NCBI GenBank assembly: GCA_016869835.1
Contig: VGDH01000001.1
Span: forward strand, 1 to 64,000
DNA length: 64,000 nt
Direction of reading: 5' to 3'
From: Alphaproteobacteria bacterium
GTDB taxonomy: Bacteria; Pseudomonadota; Alphaproteobacteria; Rhodobacterales; Rhodobacteraceae
This document shows, piece after piece, positions 41,943 to 52,192 of this stretch. Position numbers and translations under genes: made by a program. How positions within the stretch are numbered: the first letter of the stretch is position 1; every line of letters begins with the position of its first letter. The notes under the pieces are model-generated. The model searched no databases. It was not told where the DNA came from and worked only from the letters and a program-made list of their open reading frames with translations.

Positions 41943-42051
41943 GATGGTCGCTTTCTTCCTGGATCTCGCCGGGCAACACCGGCGCTAAATGCGCGCCGGG
42001 CGCGGGGGAGTCAAGTTTGCGCTGGCTTTGGGCACCGTGTTGCCAGCGGCG

Positions 42052-42801
42052 TCATGCCCGGCGGTGCCGCGCCATATCGATGCGGCGACGCATTTCCTCG
42101 ATCGCAGGACCCAGCCCCATGAACACCGCCTCGCCGATCAGGAAATGGCCAATGTTCAGCTCACGCAGTTCGGGAATGGCGGCGATGGGCGCGACATTGT
42201 CATAGGTCAGACCATGTCCGGCATGCACCTCAAGCCCCAAGGAATGGGCAAGGGTCGCGCCACGCCGCAGGGCCTCAAGCTCGGCCTCGGCCTCGTCAAT
42301 TTGGCCCTCGGCATGCAGGTCGGAATAATGGCCGGTGTGCAGTTCGACCACCGCCGCACCAATGCGAGCCGAGGCTTCGATCTGGCGCGGGTCATGCCCG
42401 ATGAACATCGACACCCGACAGCCCGCATCACGCAGAGGGGCGATATATTGCGCCAGCCGGTTTTCGTCACCGGCCACGTCCAGCCCACCCTCGGTCGTCC
42501 GTTCCTCGCGCCGCTCGGGCACAAGGCAGACGGCATGAGGTCTCAACCGCAAGACGATGGCGGCCATCTCATCGGTTGCCGCACACTCGAAGTTCAACGG
42601 AATCCCGATTCCGGCCATCAGCGCATCCATATCGGCGTCACGAATATGACGCCGATCTTCCCGCAAGTGGGCCGTAATGCCATCTGCCCCGGCCGTTTCG
42701 GCCAAAAGGGCGGCCCGCAAAGGGTCAGGCCAAGCCGACCCGCGTGCATTGCGCACGGTGGCCACATGGTCGATGTTGACGCCTAGCCGCAGCTTTTCCA
42801 A
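42052..42801 (-). CDS. pdxJ: Pyridoxine 5'-phosphate synthase
   Basis: [35 protein letters not shown] start preceded by AGGAG. Confidence 0.93.
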   Translation of the reverse strand: MEKLRLGVNIDHVATVRNARGSAWPDPLRAALLAETAGADGITAHLREDRRHIRDADMDALMAGIGIPLNFECAATDEMAAIVLRLRPHAVCLVPERREERTTEGGLDVAGDENRLAQYIAPLRDAGCRVSMFIGHDPRQIEASARIGAAVVELHTGHYSDLHAEGQIDEAEAELEALRRGATLAHSLGLEVHAGHGLTYDNVAPIAAIPELRELNIGHFLIGEAVFMGLGPAIEEMRRRIDMARHRRA

Positions 42802-42820
42802 CGCCCGCTCCTTTTCTCTC

Positions 42821-43585
42821 TCAGTTCTGTGAATCGCCCGGACCTTTCCGGTCTGACTTGATGTCCAGCTTGTCGGCGTCGCGATGCGGGCGCAAGCGGG
42901 CGGCGGCCTCGGCAATCGTAACCTTGAGTTTTGATCGCCGCTCTTTTCGGTCATCCGCCTTGGCGGCACGGGCTTTCTGATAGGCTTCGACCAGGGGGAT
43001 CGTGATGTAATAGGCGATAAGGCTCAGGATGATGCCCGGCCCCAGAGCCCCAATGAAGTAAGGCCAGTAGATTTCGTGCCAGAACTGGTAAAGCCCATCC
43101 CAGCGGGTAACCTCCGCCGTGAAAATGGCCGTGAAATTGAACCACAGGTCACTGGCCGCCTGTTCCGTCGCGCCGCTGATATAGTCCCAGGACAGGGGCT
43201 TTTCGATGCCCAGCATCCAATGACCCAAGGTCATGGCCAGAACGGCGAAGAACGGGGTCGTGACCGGATTGGTGTTGAAGGTGGCAAGCAGTGCGGCCAG
43301 CAGATTGCCGTTGATCGCCCGACTGGCCGCCCATGCGGCGATGAACTGCAATCCCGGCAAGGGGAGAAACCCGATCAAAGACCCGGCAAAAACGCCGCGC
43401 GCAATTCGGTGGGGTTGGTCGGGCAAACGGCGCATACGGTGCAGGACATAGCGCGTCGCGCGCTTGAAACCCGAGCGCGGATAAAGCTGCTCACGCAGCC
43501 ATGCGCCCCAGGACAAGGGATCTCTGCGCTTGAAAACCAACCCTTTTTCCTTCTCTTGGGCCCGGATGGCCCTCTTTGCGCCCAA
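42821..43585 (-). CDS. DUF2062 domain membrane protein
   Basis: [56 protein letters not shown]. Confidence 0.8.
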   Translation of the reverse strand: MGAKRAIRAQEKEKGLVFKRRDPLSWGAWLREQLYPRSGFKRATRYVLHRMRRLPDQPHRIARGVFAGSLIGFLPLPGLQFIAAWAASRAINGNLLAALLATFNTNPVTTPFFAVLAMTLGHWMLGIEKPLSWDYISGATEQAASDLWFNFTAIFTAEVTRWDGLYQFWHEIYWPYFIGALGPGIILSLIAYYITIPLVEAYQKARAAKADDRKERRSKLKVTIAEAAARLRPHRDADKLDIKSDRKGPGDSQN

Positions 43586-43588
43586 CGC

Positions 43589-45706
43589 TTAGGGCTTTCG
43601 CGTCACATCCCGATGACGGGCCACCTGTGCCACATCCGTCTCGGCTTCCAGCGCGGTCATGACCATGTGCAAATGTTCGACATCACGCAAGTCGACATCA
43701 ACGATCACCCGATAAAAATCTGGTTTGCGTTCTGTAAACCGCAGGTCCGAGATATTGGCCTTCTGCTCGCCGATCAAGGTGCAGACCCGCCCCAATACCC
43801 CTGCATCGTTCGAGATCGTGATTTCAAGGCTGACAGTATTCACCGCCTTGTGACGGCCCGAATGCCAATGCAGATCGACCCAGCGCGCGGGCTGTTCTTC
43901 GAATTCCTCAAGCGCCGGACAGTCGATGGCATGGATTACCACACCCTGCCCTCGATAGGCGATGCCCACGATCCGTTCCCCCGGCAAGGGCTGGCAGCAC
44001 TCGGCGCGGCGGAAGGTCTGGCTGTCATCAAGCCCGACAACGGGGCGGGCGGTGTCAACCTCTTCGGTCACGGTCAAGGACAGTTCGGGATAAAGCGTCT
44101 CGACCACCTTCCGTGCGGTCAATTCGGCCGATCCCAGCCGCGCCAGAAGATCAACCTCATCGGCTACGCCCAGCATCTTTGCCGCTGTGCGCAGCGCCTT
44201 GTCAGTGGCTTTCTTGCCCACATGCTCAAAGGCTGCGCGCACCAATTCCTGACCCAGCCGAACGAACCGACCCCGGTCCTCTTCGCGCAAGGACCGCCGG
44301 ATCGCGGCCTTTGCGCGGCCCGTGGTCACGATGTCGATCCAGCTGGCTTGCGGGCGCTGGCCTTCGGCGGTGATGATTTCAACCGACTGGCCATTTTTCA
44401 GGCGCGTCCACAGCGGCACGCGGATGCCGTCCACCTTGGCCGAAACGCAGGAATTGCCGATACGCGTGTGGATGGAATAAGCGTAATCCAAGGGCGTCGC
44501 GCCGCGCGGCAACTGCACCACATCGCCTTTGGGCGTAAAGCAGAACACCTGATCGGAATACATCTCAAGCTTTACATGCTCGAGAAACTCATCGTGATCT
44601 TCCTCGTCCAGACGTTCCGTGAGGCTGGCGATCCACTTGGCAGGGTCCACCGCAAAGGGGTTCTTGGCGCGCACGCCCTCACGGTAAGACCAATGTGCCG
44701 CCACACCCGCCTCGGCCACCTCGTGCATCTCGCGGGTGCGGATCTGAACCTCTACCCGCTTGCCGTCACGGCCCGAGACCGTGGTGTGGATCGAGCGATA
44801 TCCGTTGTTCTTCGGCTGACTGATGTAATCCTTGAACCGCCCCGGCACCGCGCGCCAGCGCTGGTGGATCACGCCCAGAATCCGGTAGCAATCCGCCACC
44901 GATCCGCAGATCACCCGAAAGCCATAGATGTCCGAGAGCCGGCTGAAGGCCAGGTCCTTTTCCTGCATCTTGCGCCAGATCGAATAGGGCTTTTTGGCCC
45001 GGCCATAGACTGACGCCTCGATCTGCACCTTTTCCAGTTCGGTGCGGATATCAGCGGTGATCTTGTGAACCACATCGCCTGCCTCTTTCTGCAAGGTCAG
45101 AAAGCGGCGAATGATCGAGTTGCGCGCCTCGGGGTTCAGGACCTTGAAAGCCAGATCCTCCAACTCCTCACGCATCCACTGCATCCCCATGCGCCCGGCG
45201 AGGGGGGCATAGATCTCCATCGTCTCACGGGCCTTCTGCGCCTGCTTTTCAGGTTTCATGCTGCGGATGGTGCGCATGTTGTGCAGCCGGTCGGCAAGTT
45301 TGACCAGGATCACTCGCAGGTCCTTGGACATCGCCATCAGAAGCTTGCGAAAGTTCTCGGCCTGCTGCGATTCGGTCGAAGAAAGCTGCAGGTTCGTCAG
45401 CTTGGTCACGCCATCCACCAATTCAGCCACTTCGGTGCCAAAAAGGCGTTCAACCTCGGAATAGGTGGACTTCGTATCCTCGATGGTATCGTGCAACAGC
45501 GCGGTGACGATGGTGGCATCGTCAAGCTGCTGTTCGGTCAGAATGGCCGCAACGGCGACAGGATGGGTGAAATAGGGCTCGCCCGACTTGCGGAACTGAC
45601 CCTCGTGCATCTGCATGCCATAGGCATAGGCCCGACGGATCAGGTCGGCATTGGAACGGGGATTGTAGTTGCGAACAAGGGCGATGAGGTCTTCAACGTC
45701 GATCAT
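43589..45706 (-). CDS. RelA/SpoT bifunctional (p)ppGpp synthetase/hydrolase
   Basis: HD motif IVTALLHDTIEDT, synthetase YRSIHTTV, TGS and ACT domains. Confidence 0.95.
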   Translation of the reverse strand: MIDVEDLIALVRNYNPRSNADLIRRAYAYGMQMHEGQFRKSGEPYFTHPVAVAAILTEQQLDDATIVTALLHDTIEDTKSTYSEVERLFGTEVAELVDGVTKLTNLQLSSTESQQAENFRKLLMAMSKDLRVILVKLADRLHNMRTIRSMKPEKQAQKARETMEIYAPLAGRMGMQWMREELEDLAFKVLNPEARNSIIRRFLTLQKEAGDVVHKITADIRTELEKVQIEASVYGRAKKPYSIWRKMQEKDLAFSRLSDIYGFRVICGSVADCYRILGVIHQRWRAVPGRFKDYISQPKNNGYRSIHTTVSGRDGKRVEVQIRTREMHEVAEAGVAAHWSYREGVRAKNPFAVDPAKWIASLTERLDEEDHDEFLEHVKLEMYSDQVFCFTPKGDVVQLPRGATPLDYAYSIHTRIGNSCVSAKVDGIRVPLWTRLKNGQSVEIITAEGQRPQASWIDIVTTGRAKAAIRRSLREEDRGRFVRLGQELVRAAFEHVGKKATDKALRTAAKMLGVADEVDLLARLGSAELTARKVVETLYPELSLTVTEEVDTARPVVGLDDSQTFRRAECCQPLPGERIVGIAYRGQGVVIHAIDCPALEEFEEQPARWVDLHWHSGRHKAVNTVSLEITISNDAGVLGRVCTLIGEQKANISDLRFTERKPDFYRVIVDVDLRDVEHLHMVMTALEAETDVAQVARHRDVTRKP

Positions 45707-45742
45707 CTCCGCCCCGCCCGGCCTTGCGGCCTTGAGTCATGC

Positions 45743-46096
45743 TCAGTTTTCGCCCTGAGCTTCCATGAGCATGCGCAGCATCCGCTCTTCCGACATGTCA
45801 TCGGTCATCGGGCGGTCAATCTCGCCCGACATCAAAAGCGCCATCTGATCTTCTTCCGGCTCGTCCACCTCGATCTGGGTCTGGTGGCTTTCGATCATCC
45901 GCTCGCGCAGGACGCCGGCCGACTGTGTTTCCTCGGCAATCTCGCGCAGGGCAACGACGGGGTTCTTGTCGTTGTCACGCTCGACCGTGGGCAGCGAACC
46001 CGACTGGATCTCACGCGCCCGGTGGGCGGCAAGCATCACTAGTTCGAACCGGTTCGGAACCTTGTCAACGCAATCTTCGACCGTCACGCGGGCCAT
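45743..46096 (-). CDS. rpoZ: RNA polymerase omega subunit
   Basis: [33 protein letters not shown]. Confidence 0.96.
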   Translation of the reverse strand: MARVTVEDCVDKVPNRFELVMLAAHRAREIQSGSLPTVERDNDKNPVVALREIAEETQSAGVLRERMIESHQTQIEVDEPEEDQMALLMSGEIDRPMTDDMSEERMLRMLMEAQGEN

Positions 46097-46169
46097 GGGA
46101 TGCTCCAGTTGCCTTGGGAAAATTGAGCCGCCTATTTAGGCGCGAAACGGGGGCTTGACAAGCGCATAA

Positions 46170-46775
46170 TCAACCGGATGCGACGGGCGGCCAAAGCAAC
46201 GGCATTTGCACCACCTCGGCTCTTGCAGCGGCTGGTAAGGCGGCCAGCATCTCGGCCACGTTTTTGCCCAGCACCGGATGGCGCCAATCGGCGGCAACAT
46301 CGGCCAACGGGACCAGCACAAAGGCCCGGTCCTGCAGGCGCGGATGCGGCAGGATCAGCCGATCCGGCGTCAGCCGCGCCTGATCCTCGGGCGGCAAGTT
46401 GCGCCACCGCGTCTGTTCGACCCGGTCAGGCAACACGGTTTCCCCTATGCCCAGAAGATCGATGTCCAATGTCCGCGCCCCCCAGCGAACACGACGCTCG
46501 CGGCCAAAGCGGGCCTCGATCTCGTGCAGGGTTTGGAGTGCTGCGTCAGGGGCAATGATGCCCGGCGCCAGAACAAGGGCTGCGGCATTCACATAATCAG
46601 GGCCGGCACCAGCCGGGAAGCAGGGGGTGCGATAAAGCGCGCTAAGGCGCACCTCGGCCCCAAGACGCACGCCCAGCGCCTGCGCCGCCGCCGTGACAAG
46701 CTCTGCCGGGCTCAGCGCGCCATGGGGCTGATTGGCTCCAAAGGCCACCAAGAGTTGGGTTTGTGCGCTATCCAC
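46170..46775 (-). CDS. folK: 2-amino-4-hydroxy-6-hydroxymethyldihydropteridine pyrophosphokinase
   Basis: GARTLDIDLLGIGE; LILPHPRLQDRAFVLVPLADVA. Confidence 0.92.
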   Translation of the reverse strand: MDSAQTQLLVAFGANQPHGALSPAELVTAAAQALGVRLGAEVRLSALYRTPCFPAGAGPDYVNAAALVLAPGIIAPDAALQTLHEIEARFGRERRVRWGARTLDIDLLGIGETVLPDRVEQTRWRNLPPEDQARLTPDRLILPHPRLQDRAFVLVPLADVAADWRHPVLGKNVAEMLAALPAAARAEVVQMPLLWPPVASG

Positions 46776-46916
46776 CGATGCTGCCTTATCTTTAGTTAGT
46801 CTTGTCGCCTTGGCGGGGGCGCTGGTATCGAGCCTCGTTGGCTCAACGGATTTCTACATCACCAAGACCACTGACGGAAGTTCGATTGGCGCAGACTCGA
46901 TTAAGGGGAAAAGGGA

Positions 46917-47492
46917 ATGTTCTACAAGGACGAGCGGCTGGCGCTGTTCATCGACGGTTCAAACCTCTATGCGGCAGCAAAGTCGCTTGGATTCGACATC
47001 GACTATAAATTGCTGCGTCAAGAGTTCCTGCGTCGCGGAAAGCTGCTGCGTGCCTTCTATTACACCGCGCTTCTGGAGAATGACGACTATTCCCCGATCC
47101 GCCCGCTGGTCGACTGGCTGCATTACAACGGCTTCACCATGCGCACGAAGCCGGCCAAGGAATACACCGACAGCCAGGGCCGCCGGAAGGTCAAGGGCAA
47201 TATGGACATCGAACTGACCGTCGATGCCATGGAACTGGCCCAGCGCGTTGATCACATCGTGATCTTTTCCGGCGATGGCGATTTCCGTCCGCTGGTCGAA
47301 AGCCTCCAGCGTCAGGGCGTGCGGGTTTCGGTCGTGTCGACGATCCGCAGCCAGCCGCCGATGATCTCGGACGAACTGCGACGCCAGTGCGACAATTTCA
47401 TCGAGCTTGATGAGCTGCGCGATGTCATCGGCCGCCCGCCACGCGACCCGCGCCCGCTGGATCGCGACGAGCTTCCCGTCGAAGGGAAGTGA
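46917..47492 (+). CDS. NYN-domain (LabA/DUF88) protein
   Basis: LALFIDGSNLYAAAKSLG; DIELTVDAMELAQRVDHIVIFSGDGDFRPLVESLQRQG. Confidence 0.88.
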   Translation: MFYKDERLALFIDGSNLYAAAKSLGFDIDYKLLRQEFLRRGKLLRAFYYTALLENDDYSPIRPLVDWLHYNGFTMRTKPAKEYTDSQGRRKVKGNMDIELTVDAMELAQRVDHIVIFSGDGDFRPLVESLQRQGVRVSVVSTIRSQPPMISDELRRQCDNFIELDELRDVIGRPPRDPRPLDRDELPVEGK

Positions 47493-47543
47493 TCGCGGAT
47501 CATCGGCCTTGGAAGTTTGCCACCGCAGACATAGCTAGGGCCG

Positions 47544-47978
47544 ATGTGGTCTGAAGTGACAGCGTTATTGGGGATGTTTCTGGCGGCCTTTCTGGCCGCC
47601 ACACCCATTCCCATGCAGTCAGAACTGGCCTTCATCGCACTGGCAGCGGGTGGCTGGTCGCTTTGGGCGCTTGTTGCGGTTGCAAGCCTTGGCAATGTGC
47701 TTGGCTCTTGTGTGACCTTTGCCGCAGGTCGGGGTCTTGGCGGGCTTGGGCTATGGCGCTGGTTCCATTTGCCCCCCGAAAAGATGGCGCGCGCCGAAAG
47801 CTGGTTCGCGCGCTGGGGGCGCTGGTCGCTTTTGCTGTCCTGGCTGCCGGGCGGCGATCTTCTCGTGTTTCTGGCCGGAACCTTGCGGATGCCGATCCTG
47901 CCCTATGTCATTCTGATTACCCTGGCCAAGACGGGGCGCTATGTCATGCTTGCATTTGCCACCCAGGCTGCGCTTTGA
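47544..47978 (+). CDS. YqaA/DedA-like small membrane protein
   Basis: ALGMFLAAFLAATPIPMQSELAFIALAAGG; LLLSWLPGGDLLVFLAGTLRMP. Confidence 0.75.
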   Translation: MWSEVTALLGMFLAAFLAATPIPMQSELAFIALAAGGWSLWALVAVASLGNVLGSCVTFAAGRGLGGLGLWRWFHLPPEKMARAESWFARWGRWSLLLSWLPGGDLLVFLAGTLRMPILPYVILITLAKTGRYVMLAFATQAAL

Positions 47979-48047
47979 CACAATCCCCTCTGGACCAAAG
48001 CTGCGCGACACCTTAGCTCTGGACCAGCCCCGTTCAAAGGTGACCCC

Positions 48048-49001
48048 ATGAGCCTGCCGCCCCTGACCCTTTACCTTGCCGCGCCACGCGGCTTTTGCGC
48101 AGGCGTGGACCGGGCGATCAAGATCGTCGAACTGGCGATCGAGAAATGGGGCGCGCCGGTCTATGTGCGCCACGAGATCGTGCACAACAAATTCGTGGTT
48201 GACGGGCTTCGCGCCAAGGGCGCGGTCTTTGTCGAAGAGCTGGACGAATGTCCCACCGACCGGCCGGTGATCTTTTCTGCCCATGGCGTGCCAAAGGCCG
48301 TTCCGGTAGAGGCCGCCAGCCGCAACATGATTGCCGTCGATGCCACATGCCCCTTGGTGACCAAGGTCCATAATGAGGCCGCCCGGCACCACGAAAACGG
48401 CATCCAGATGATCATGATCGGCCATGAAGGCCACCCTGAGGTGATCGGCACCATGGGCCAATTGCCAGCCGGTGAGGTGCTTTTGGTCGAAACCACCGCC
48501 GATGTGGCCAGCCTCAAGGTGCGTGACGAGTCAAAGCTGGCCTTCATCACCCAGACAACGCTTTCGGTGGATGATACGGCCGAAATCGCTGCCGCCCTGC
48601 AGGCGCGCTTTCCCCAGATCATCGCGCCGGCCCATGATGACATCTGCTATGCCACCACCAACCGGCAGGCAGCGGTCAAGGCGATTGCGCCGAAGATCGA
48701 TGCGCTTCTGGTTATCGGTGCGCCAAACTCGTCCAATTCCAAGCGCCTCGTCGAGGTCGGCAGCGCGGCGGGCTGCGGCTATAGCCAGTTGATCCAGCGG
48801 GCGGCTGACATTGACTGGCGGGCGCTGGAAGGCATTGGCGCGGTCGGCGTGACCGCCGGGGCTTCGGCGCCCGAGCTTCTGGTGAATGAGGTGATCGACG
48901 CCTTCCGGGCCCGCTATGCCACCACGGTGGAGCTGGCAGAAACCGCGCAGGAACATGTGGAATTCAAGGTGCCGCGCGTGCTGCGCAGCGCCGAGGGCTG
49001 A
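48048..49001 (+). CDS. ispH: 4-hydroxy-3-methylbut-2-enyl diphosphate reductase
   Basis: [53 protein letters not shown]. Confidence 0.96.
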   Translation: MSLPPLTLYLAAPRGFCAGVDRAIKIVELAIEKWGAPVYVRHEIVHNKFVVDGLRAKGAVFVEELDECPTDRPVIFSAHGVPKAVPVEAASRNMIAVDATCPLVTKVHNEAARHHENGIQMIMIGHEGHPEVIGTMGQLPAGEVLLVETTADVASLKVRDESKLAFITQTTLSVDDTAEIAAALQARFPQIIAPAHDDICYATTNRQAAVKAIAPKIDALLVIGAPNSSNSKRLVEVGSAAGCGYSQLIQRAADIDWRALEGIGAVGVTAGASAPELLVNEVIDAFRARYATTVELAETAQEHVEFKVPRVLRSAEG

Positions 49002-49047
49002 CAACGCATCGCTCATTGCTGTCTGCGACATTTTTCGCATGCGCCAC

Positions 49048-49076
49048 CCGACGAGAAGCCGAAGGCGCCCGAGGAG
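49048..49076 (+). repeat. Palindromic REP-like element copy C (right arm)
   Basis: CCGACGAG-AAGCC-GAA-GGCGCC-CGAGGAG. Confidence 0.55.
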
Positions 49077-49081
49077 GCTCG

Positions 49082-49468
49082 TCAGCCCATCGTTTCCAGA
49101 CAATGCCGCGGGAATGCGCGTTTCAGCATGTCCAACTCGGCCCGCAGCAGATCCACCTCGGCGCGCAAGTCATCCTCCATCGCCACCCCGGTAATGATGG
49201 TGAAATGCTGCAGTTTCTCGCCCGTTGCCGCATTGCGGATCAGAAAGGTCTGGACACCCTCGCTTAACACCTCAACCGGGACCGGCACCTGCACCAGCCA
49301 TTCCCCCGCACGCTCTGGCACTGCCGTGACGGTTACCCCAGGCAAGGGTTTTTCCAGATGCTGGACGTCGATCGCCGGGGCCTCGGCGCTGCCTGAGATA
49401 ACGCCCTCCCAGACGCCGGCGCGGATACGAGTCTTGGTCAGCGTCATTTCCGTCATCATCTGCCTCAC
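49082..49468 (-). CDS. Hypothetical protein
   Basis: ORF with ATGA overlap to the upstream gene. Confidence 0.65.
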   Translation of the reverse strand: MRQMMTEMTLTKTRIRAGVWEGVISGSAEAPAIDVQHLEKPLPGVTVTAVPERAGEWLVQVPVPVEVLSEGVQTFLIRNAATGEKLQHFTIITGVAMEDDLRAEVDLLRAELDMLKRAFPRHCLETMG

Positions 49469-50238
49469 AGTTCCGCACGCGGCCGACGCGAGAAGGTGAC
49501 ATCGCGCAAGATCACCTGGTTCATTTCCGGCCCTTCAAAGATGAGGTCCACCCACAACCGTTCGACCCGTTTTTCGTTCATCTTGGAATAGGCAAGGTCG
49601 AACTCGACCATCACCTCTTCCTCGTTCAGCGGCAATTCCAGCACGATCTGTTCGACGTTCGGCCCATGCTTGATGTTCAACCGGGCAAAGATCTCGAGCG
49701 GTTTTTCCATCTCGACGATCACGTCCATTCGCAGAAAATGCTTTTGCCGCAAGCCACGGGTGGCCTCGTCGGGCAGATCCAGCACAAGCGAGAGAAACGA
49801 TCCGTCAAACCGAAACACGTCCATGCGAAAGCCAAAAGGCGCGATATCGGCCTCGCGCGTGTTGCGGATCTGGCGGACCGTCAATTCGCTGCGGCGGCAA
49901 TCGTAAAAGATCGTCGCGCCGGGATAGACCTCAGCCTTGGTGGGCACGGATGAAAACCCCGGAACCGGAATGGCCCCTTTCCACAGGTTCGGGCGCCAGG
50001 CCCAATCGGTGCCCATCGGCTTGCGGATGATGTTCGAGCCGATGACCGGCAGGGCCAGCCGGTGTTCGGCCTCGTGGATCACACAGTCAAGGTTGCGGCG
50101 CAGGGCGCGGGCCCGGGCGCGCATGCCGCGCAGCGATTCCAGATCGGTCGATTGGGCGGTATCGGCAGCCTGTCCCCAGCGCCGCAAGATTTTTCTGTGC
50201 AAGACCCTGTCGATGAACTTGGCGACGACCCCAGCCAT
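49465..50238 (-). CDS. DUF6478-like hypothetical protein
   Basis: RMRARARALRRNLDCVIHEAEHRLALPVIGSNIIRKPMGTDWAWRPNLWKG; start uncertain (50238 or 50289). Confidence 0.65.
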   Translation of the reverse strand: MAGVVAKFIDRVLHRKILRRWGQAADTAQSTDLESLRGMRARARALRRNLDCVIHEAEHRLALPVIGSNIIRKPMGTDWAWRPNLWKGAIPVPGFSSVPTKAEVYPGATIFYDCRRSELTVRQIRNTREADIAPFGFRMDVFRFDGSFLSLVLDLPDEATRGLRQKHFLRMDVIVEMEKPLEIFARLNIKHGPNVEQIVLELPLNEEEVMVEFDLAYSKMNEKRVERLWVDLIFEGPEMNQVILRDVTFSRRPRAEL

Positions 50239-50368
50239 TCTCGTCCAATCTATTCCCAATAATGCCCTTTGGGCCAAATTTTTGCCCATAAAGAAACGAT
50301 TCGCTTATCGCGTGAAATGGTTAAAGAGTTGGGATGGATCGGTCCACGGGAATATGGTTCTGGCCATG

Positions 50369-50953
50369 TCAAACACGGTTGGCGCGCTGCAAAGCTGCAA
50401 TCGCGCGATCCAGAACCTTGCGGCCGGTTTCTTGTGAAAGGGTGCCATCGCCTGCATCCTTGACCGAGACCGAAACAAGCCGCCCCCGCAGCCCCATGAC
50501 CGCGCGCCAATACTCTGGGTCGCCCCGTTCCTGCAGGCGCATCACAAAAACATCGCCGACAGACAAGGCCTCCAGCACCCGCACCGAACCGGGTTGCCCC
50601 TTGGCCAACAAGGTTGCCCGACCCTCGACCGAGGTGAAGAATGCCGCAAGCTCGGCCCCGCCCGCCGTCATCACCCCAGCCGATGCCGGGCCCCCAACCG
50701 CAACGCTGACCAGCGCCGGAGCTGTTGGGCTTTGCGCAAAGCAACGTCCGATCAGAAAGATGCCGCTGTTGTCAGTTTCGCGACTGGCCTTGGCATCCAG
50801 ACAATACCCCGTCGGCGCCGCAACCGTGAAACCGCCCTGCAAGACCGACTTGCTGGAAACGGTGCCAACTCCGGTGGCGCCGACGCAGCCTGACAGGATC
50901 AGGCCGCAGATCAGGAATACCCAGATCGGATGTTTGATGTCGTGACGTCTCAT
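50369..50953 (-). CDS. Hypothetical lipoprotein
   Basis: N-terminal signal with lipobox-like LILSGC. Confidence 0.65.
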   Translation of the reverse strand: MRRHDIKHPIWVFLICGLILSGCVGATGVGTVSSKSVLQGGFTVAAPTGYCLDAKASRETDNSGIFLIGRCFAQSPTAPALVSVAVGGPASAGVMTAGGAELAAFFTSVEGRATLLAKGQPGSVRVLEALSVGDVFVMRLQERGDPEYWRAVMGLRGRLVSVSVKDAGDGTLSQETGRKVLDRAIAALQRANRV

Positions 50954-51130
50954 CAGTGCCGCTTTGCAAGGTCGTGCGGTTGGGCACGCTAATGCACCGC
51001 CCCTTCGGCCAACAAGCCGCAGCCGCGCCTTGGCGCATCAGATTTTTCAGACCGTTGCCGGCTCGCGCCGATTGCGGCTATGACCTGTCCGTGACGAATT
51101 GCACAAAGCCCCCCACGAGCAGAGGACAGC

Positions 51131-52021
51131 ATGACACGCGCCGAAACCATCGCCACCGCGCTTGCCGGTCAGGCTGACCTTTACACCGCCCTGCGCGGCC
51201 TTGCGGCGCGCCTGCCGGATCTGACGCTGACCGAGGTCCTGCAAGCCGCCCCCAAGGTCGAGGCCAAGCGGCTGGCGGGTGTCGATCAGGGTTTGCTGCG
51301 GGCCGTGATACGTCGGGGCCAGGGGCAGGCTGCCGCGCCCCAGGAACCGGCGCTGCGCCATTTTCTGGCGGACGCGCCCGTGGCCCCGCTGTTTTTGCCT
51401 GAAATCGCGAAAGGCCCTTCAATCGCGCTTTTGACGCGCAGTGAACGTCCCGAGATGCCCGCGTTTTCTGATCGTGCTTTCGATCTTTGGTTTGCGTCCA
51501 AGAAAGTGCCCTATGGCCTTGGCAGTTACGGCGAAAAACGCTCGGTCTACGCCACCGACCAGTTCGCCGACAGCGCAAGCCCCGAGCGGCGCACCCATCA
51601 TCTGGGAATCGATGTCTTTGCCCCGGCGATGACCCCGATCTACGCGCCGCTGCCCGGCAAAGTGGCCTTCGTCACCTATAATGCCGACCCTCTCGACTAT
51701 GGCCACACCCTGATCTTGCAGCATGATGCGAACGGCGTGATCTTTCACACCCTATATGGCCATCTGGCCGGAACGCTGCCGAGCCTGTGCAAAGTGGGCG
51801 ACACCGTCACCGCCGGACGGCTGATCGCCCATCTGGGCGACTGGCATGAAAACGGCGGCTGGGCGGCCCATATCCATTTCCAGATCATGGCCGACATGCT
51901 AGAACAGACAACGGGGAACTTCTTCGGCGTCGGCCACGAAAGCCTGTGGAATGTCTGGCAGTCGATCTGCCCTGACCCCAACCTGATCTTGCGGCTGCCC
52001 GCGGATCGCTTCCACGTCTGA
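51131..52021 (+). CDS. M23-family metallopeptidase domain protein
   Basis: HHLGIDVFAPAMTPIYAPLPGKVAFV; LYGHLAGTLPSLCKVGDTVTAGRLIAHLGDWHENGGWAAHIHFQIM. Confidence 0.8.
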   Translation: MTRAETIATALAGQADLYTALRGLAARLPDLTLTEVLQAAPKVEAKRLAGVDQGLLRAVIRRGQGQAAAPQEPALRHFLADAPVAPLFLPEIAKGPSIALLTRSERPEMPAFSDRAFDLWFASKKVPYGLGSYGEKRSVYATDQFADSASPERRTHHLGIDVFAPAMTPIYAPLPGKVAFVTYNADPLDYGHTLILQHDANGVIFHTLYGHLAGTLPSLCKVGDTVTAGRLIAHLGDWHENGGWAAHIHFQIMADMLEQTTGNFFGVGHESLWNVWQSICPDPNLILRLPADRFHV

Positions 52022-52192
52022 CCGGGCCTCCGCGATGCGTGGCCCGCCAAGAGCCTCGAAGAGCCTCTTTCGTTTCCCTGCCATGAACGATCCGCTGAAT
52101 TACCCCGGATAGAACGCACCCGCGCCGCGAAGCTGCCCGATTTCGGGGTCAATAACGGTTCATCTGCCCACTCTGCTCGCTTGGGGAAACAA

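Noticed and set aside
43076-45013. 645-aa + strand ORF opposite the RelA/SpoT and DUF2062 genes
   Set aside because: Antisense shadow of strongly conserved genes; no recognisable domain.
46776-46916. Possible tRNA or small RNA between folK and the NYN gene
   Set aside because: No cloverleaf or conserved T-loop; best read as a divergent promoter region.
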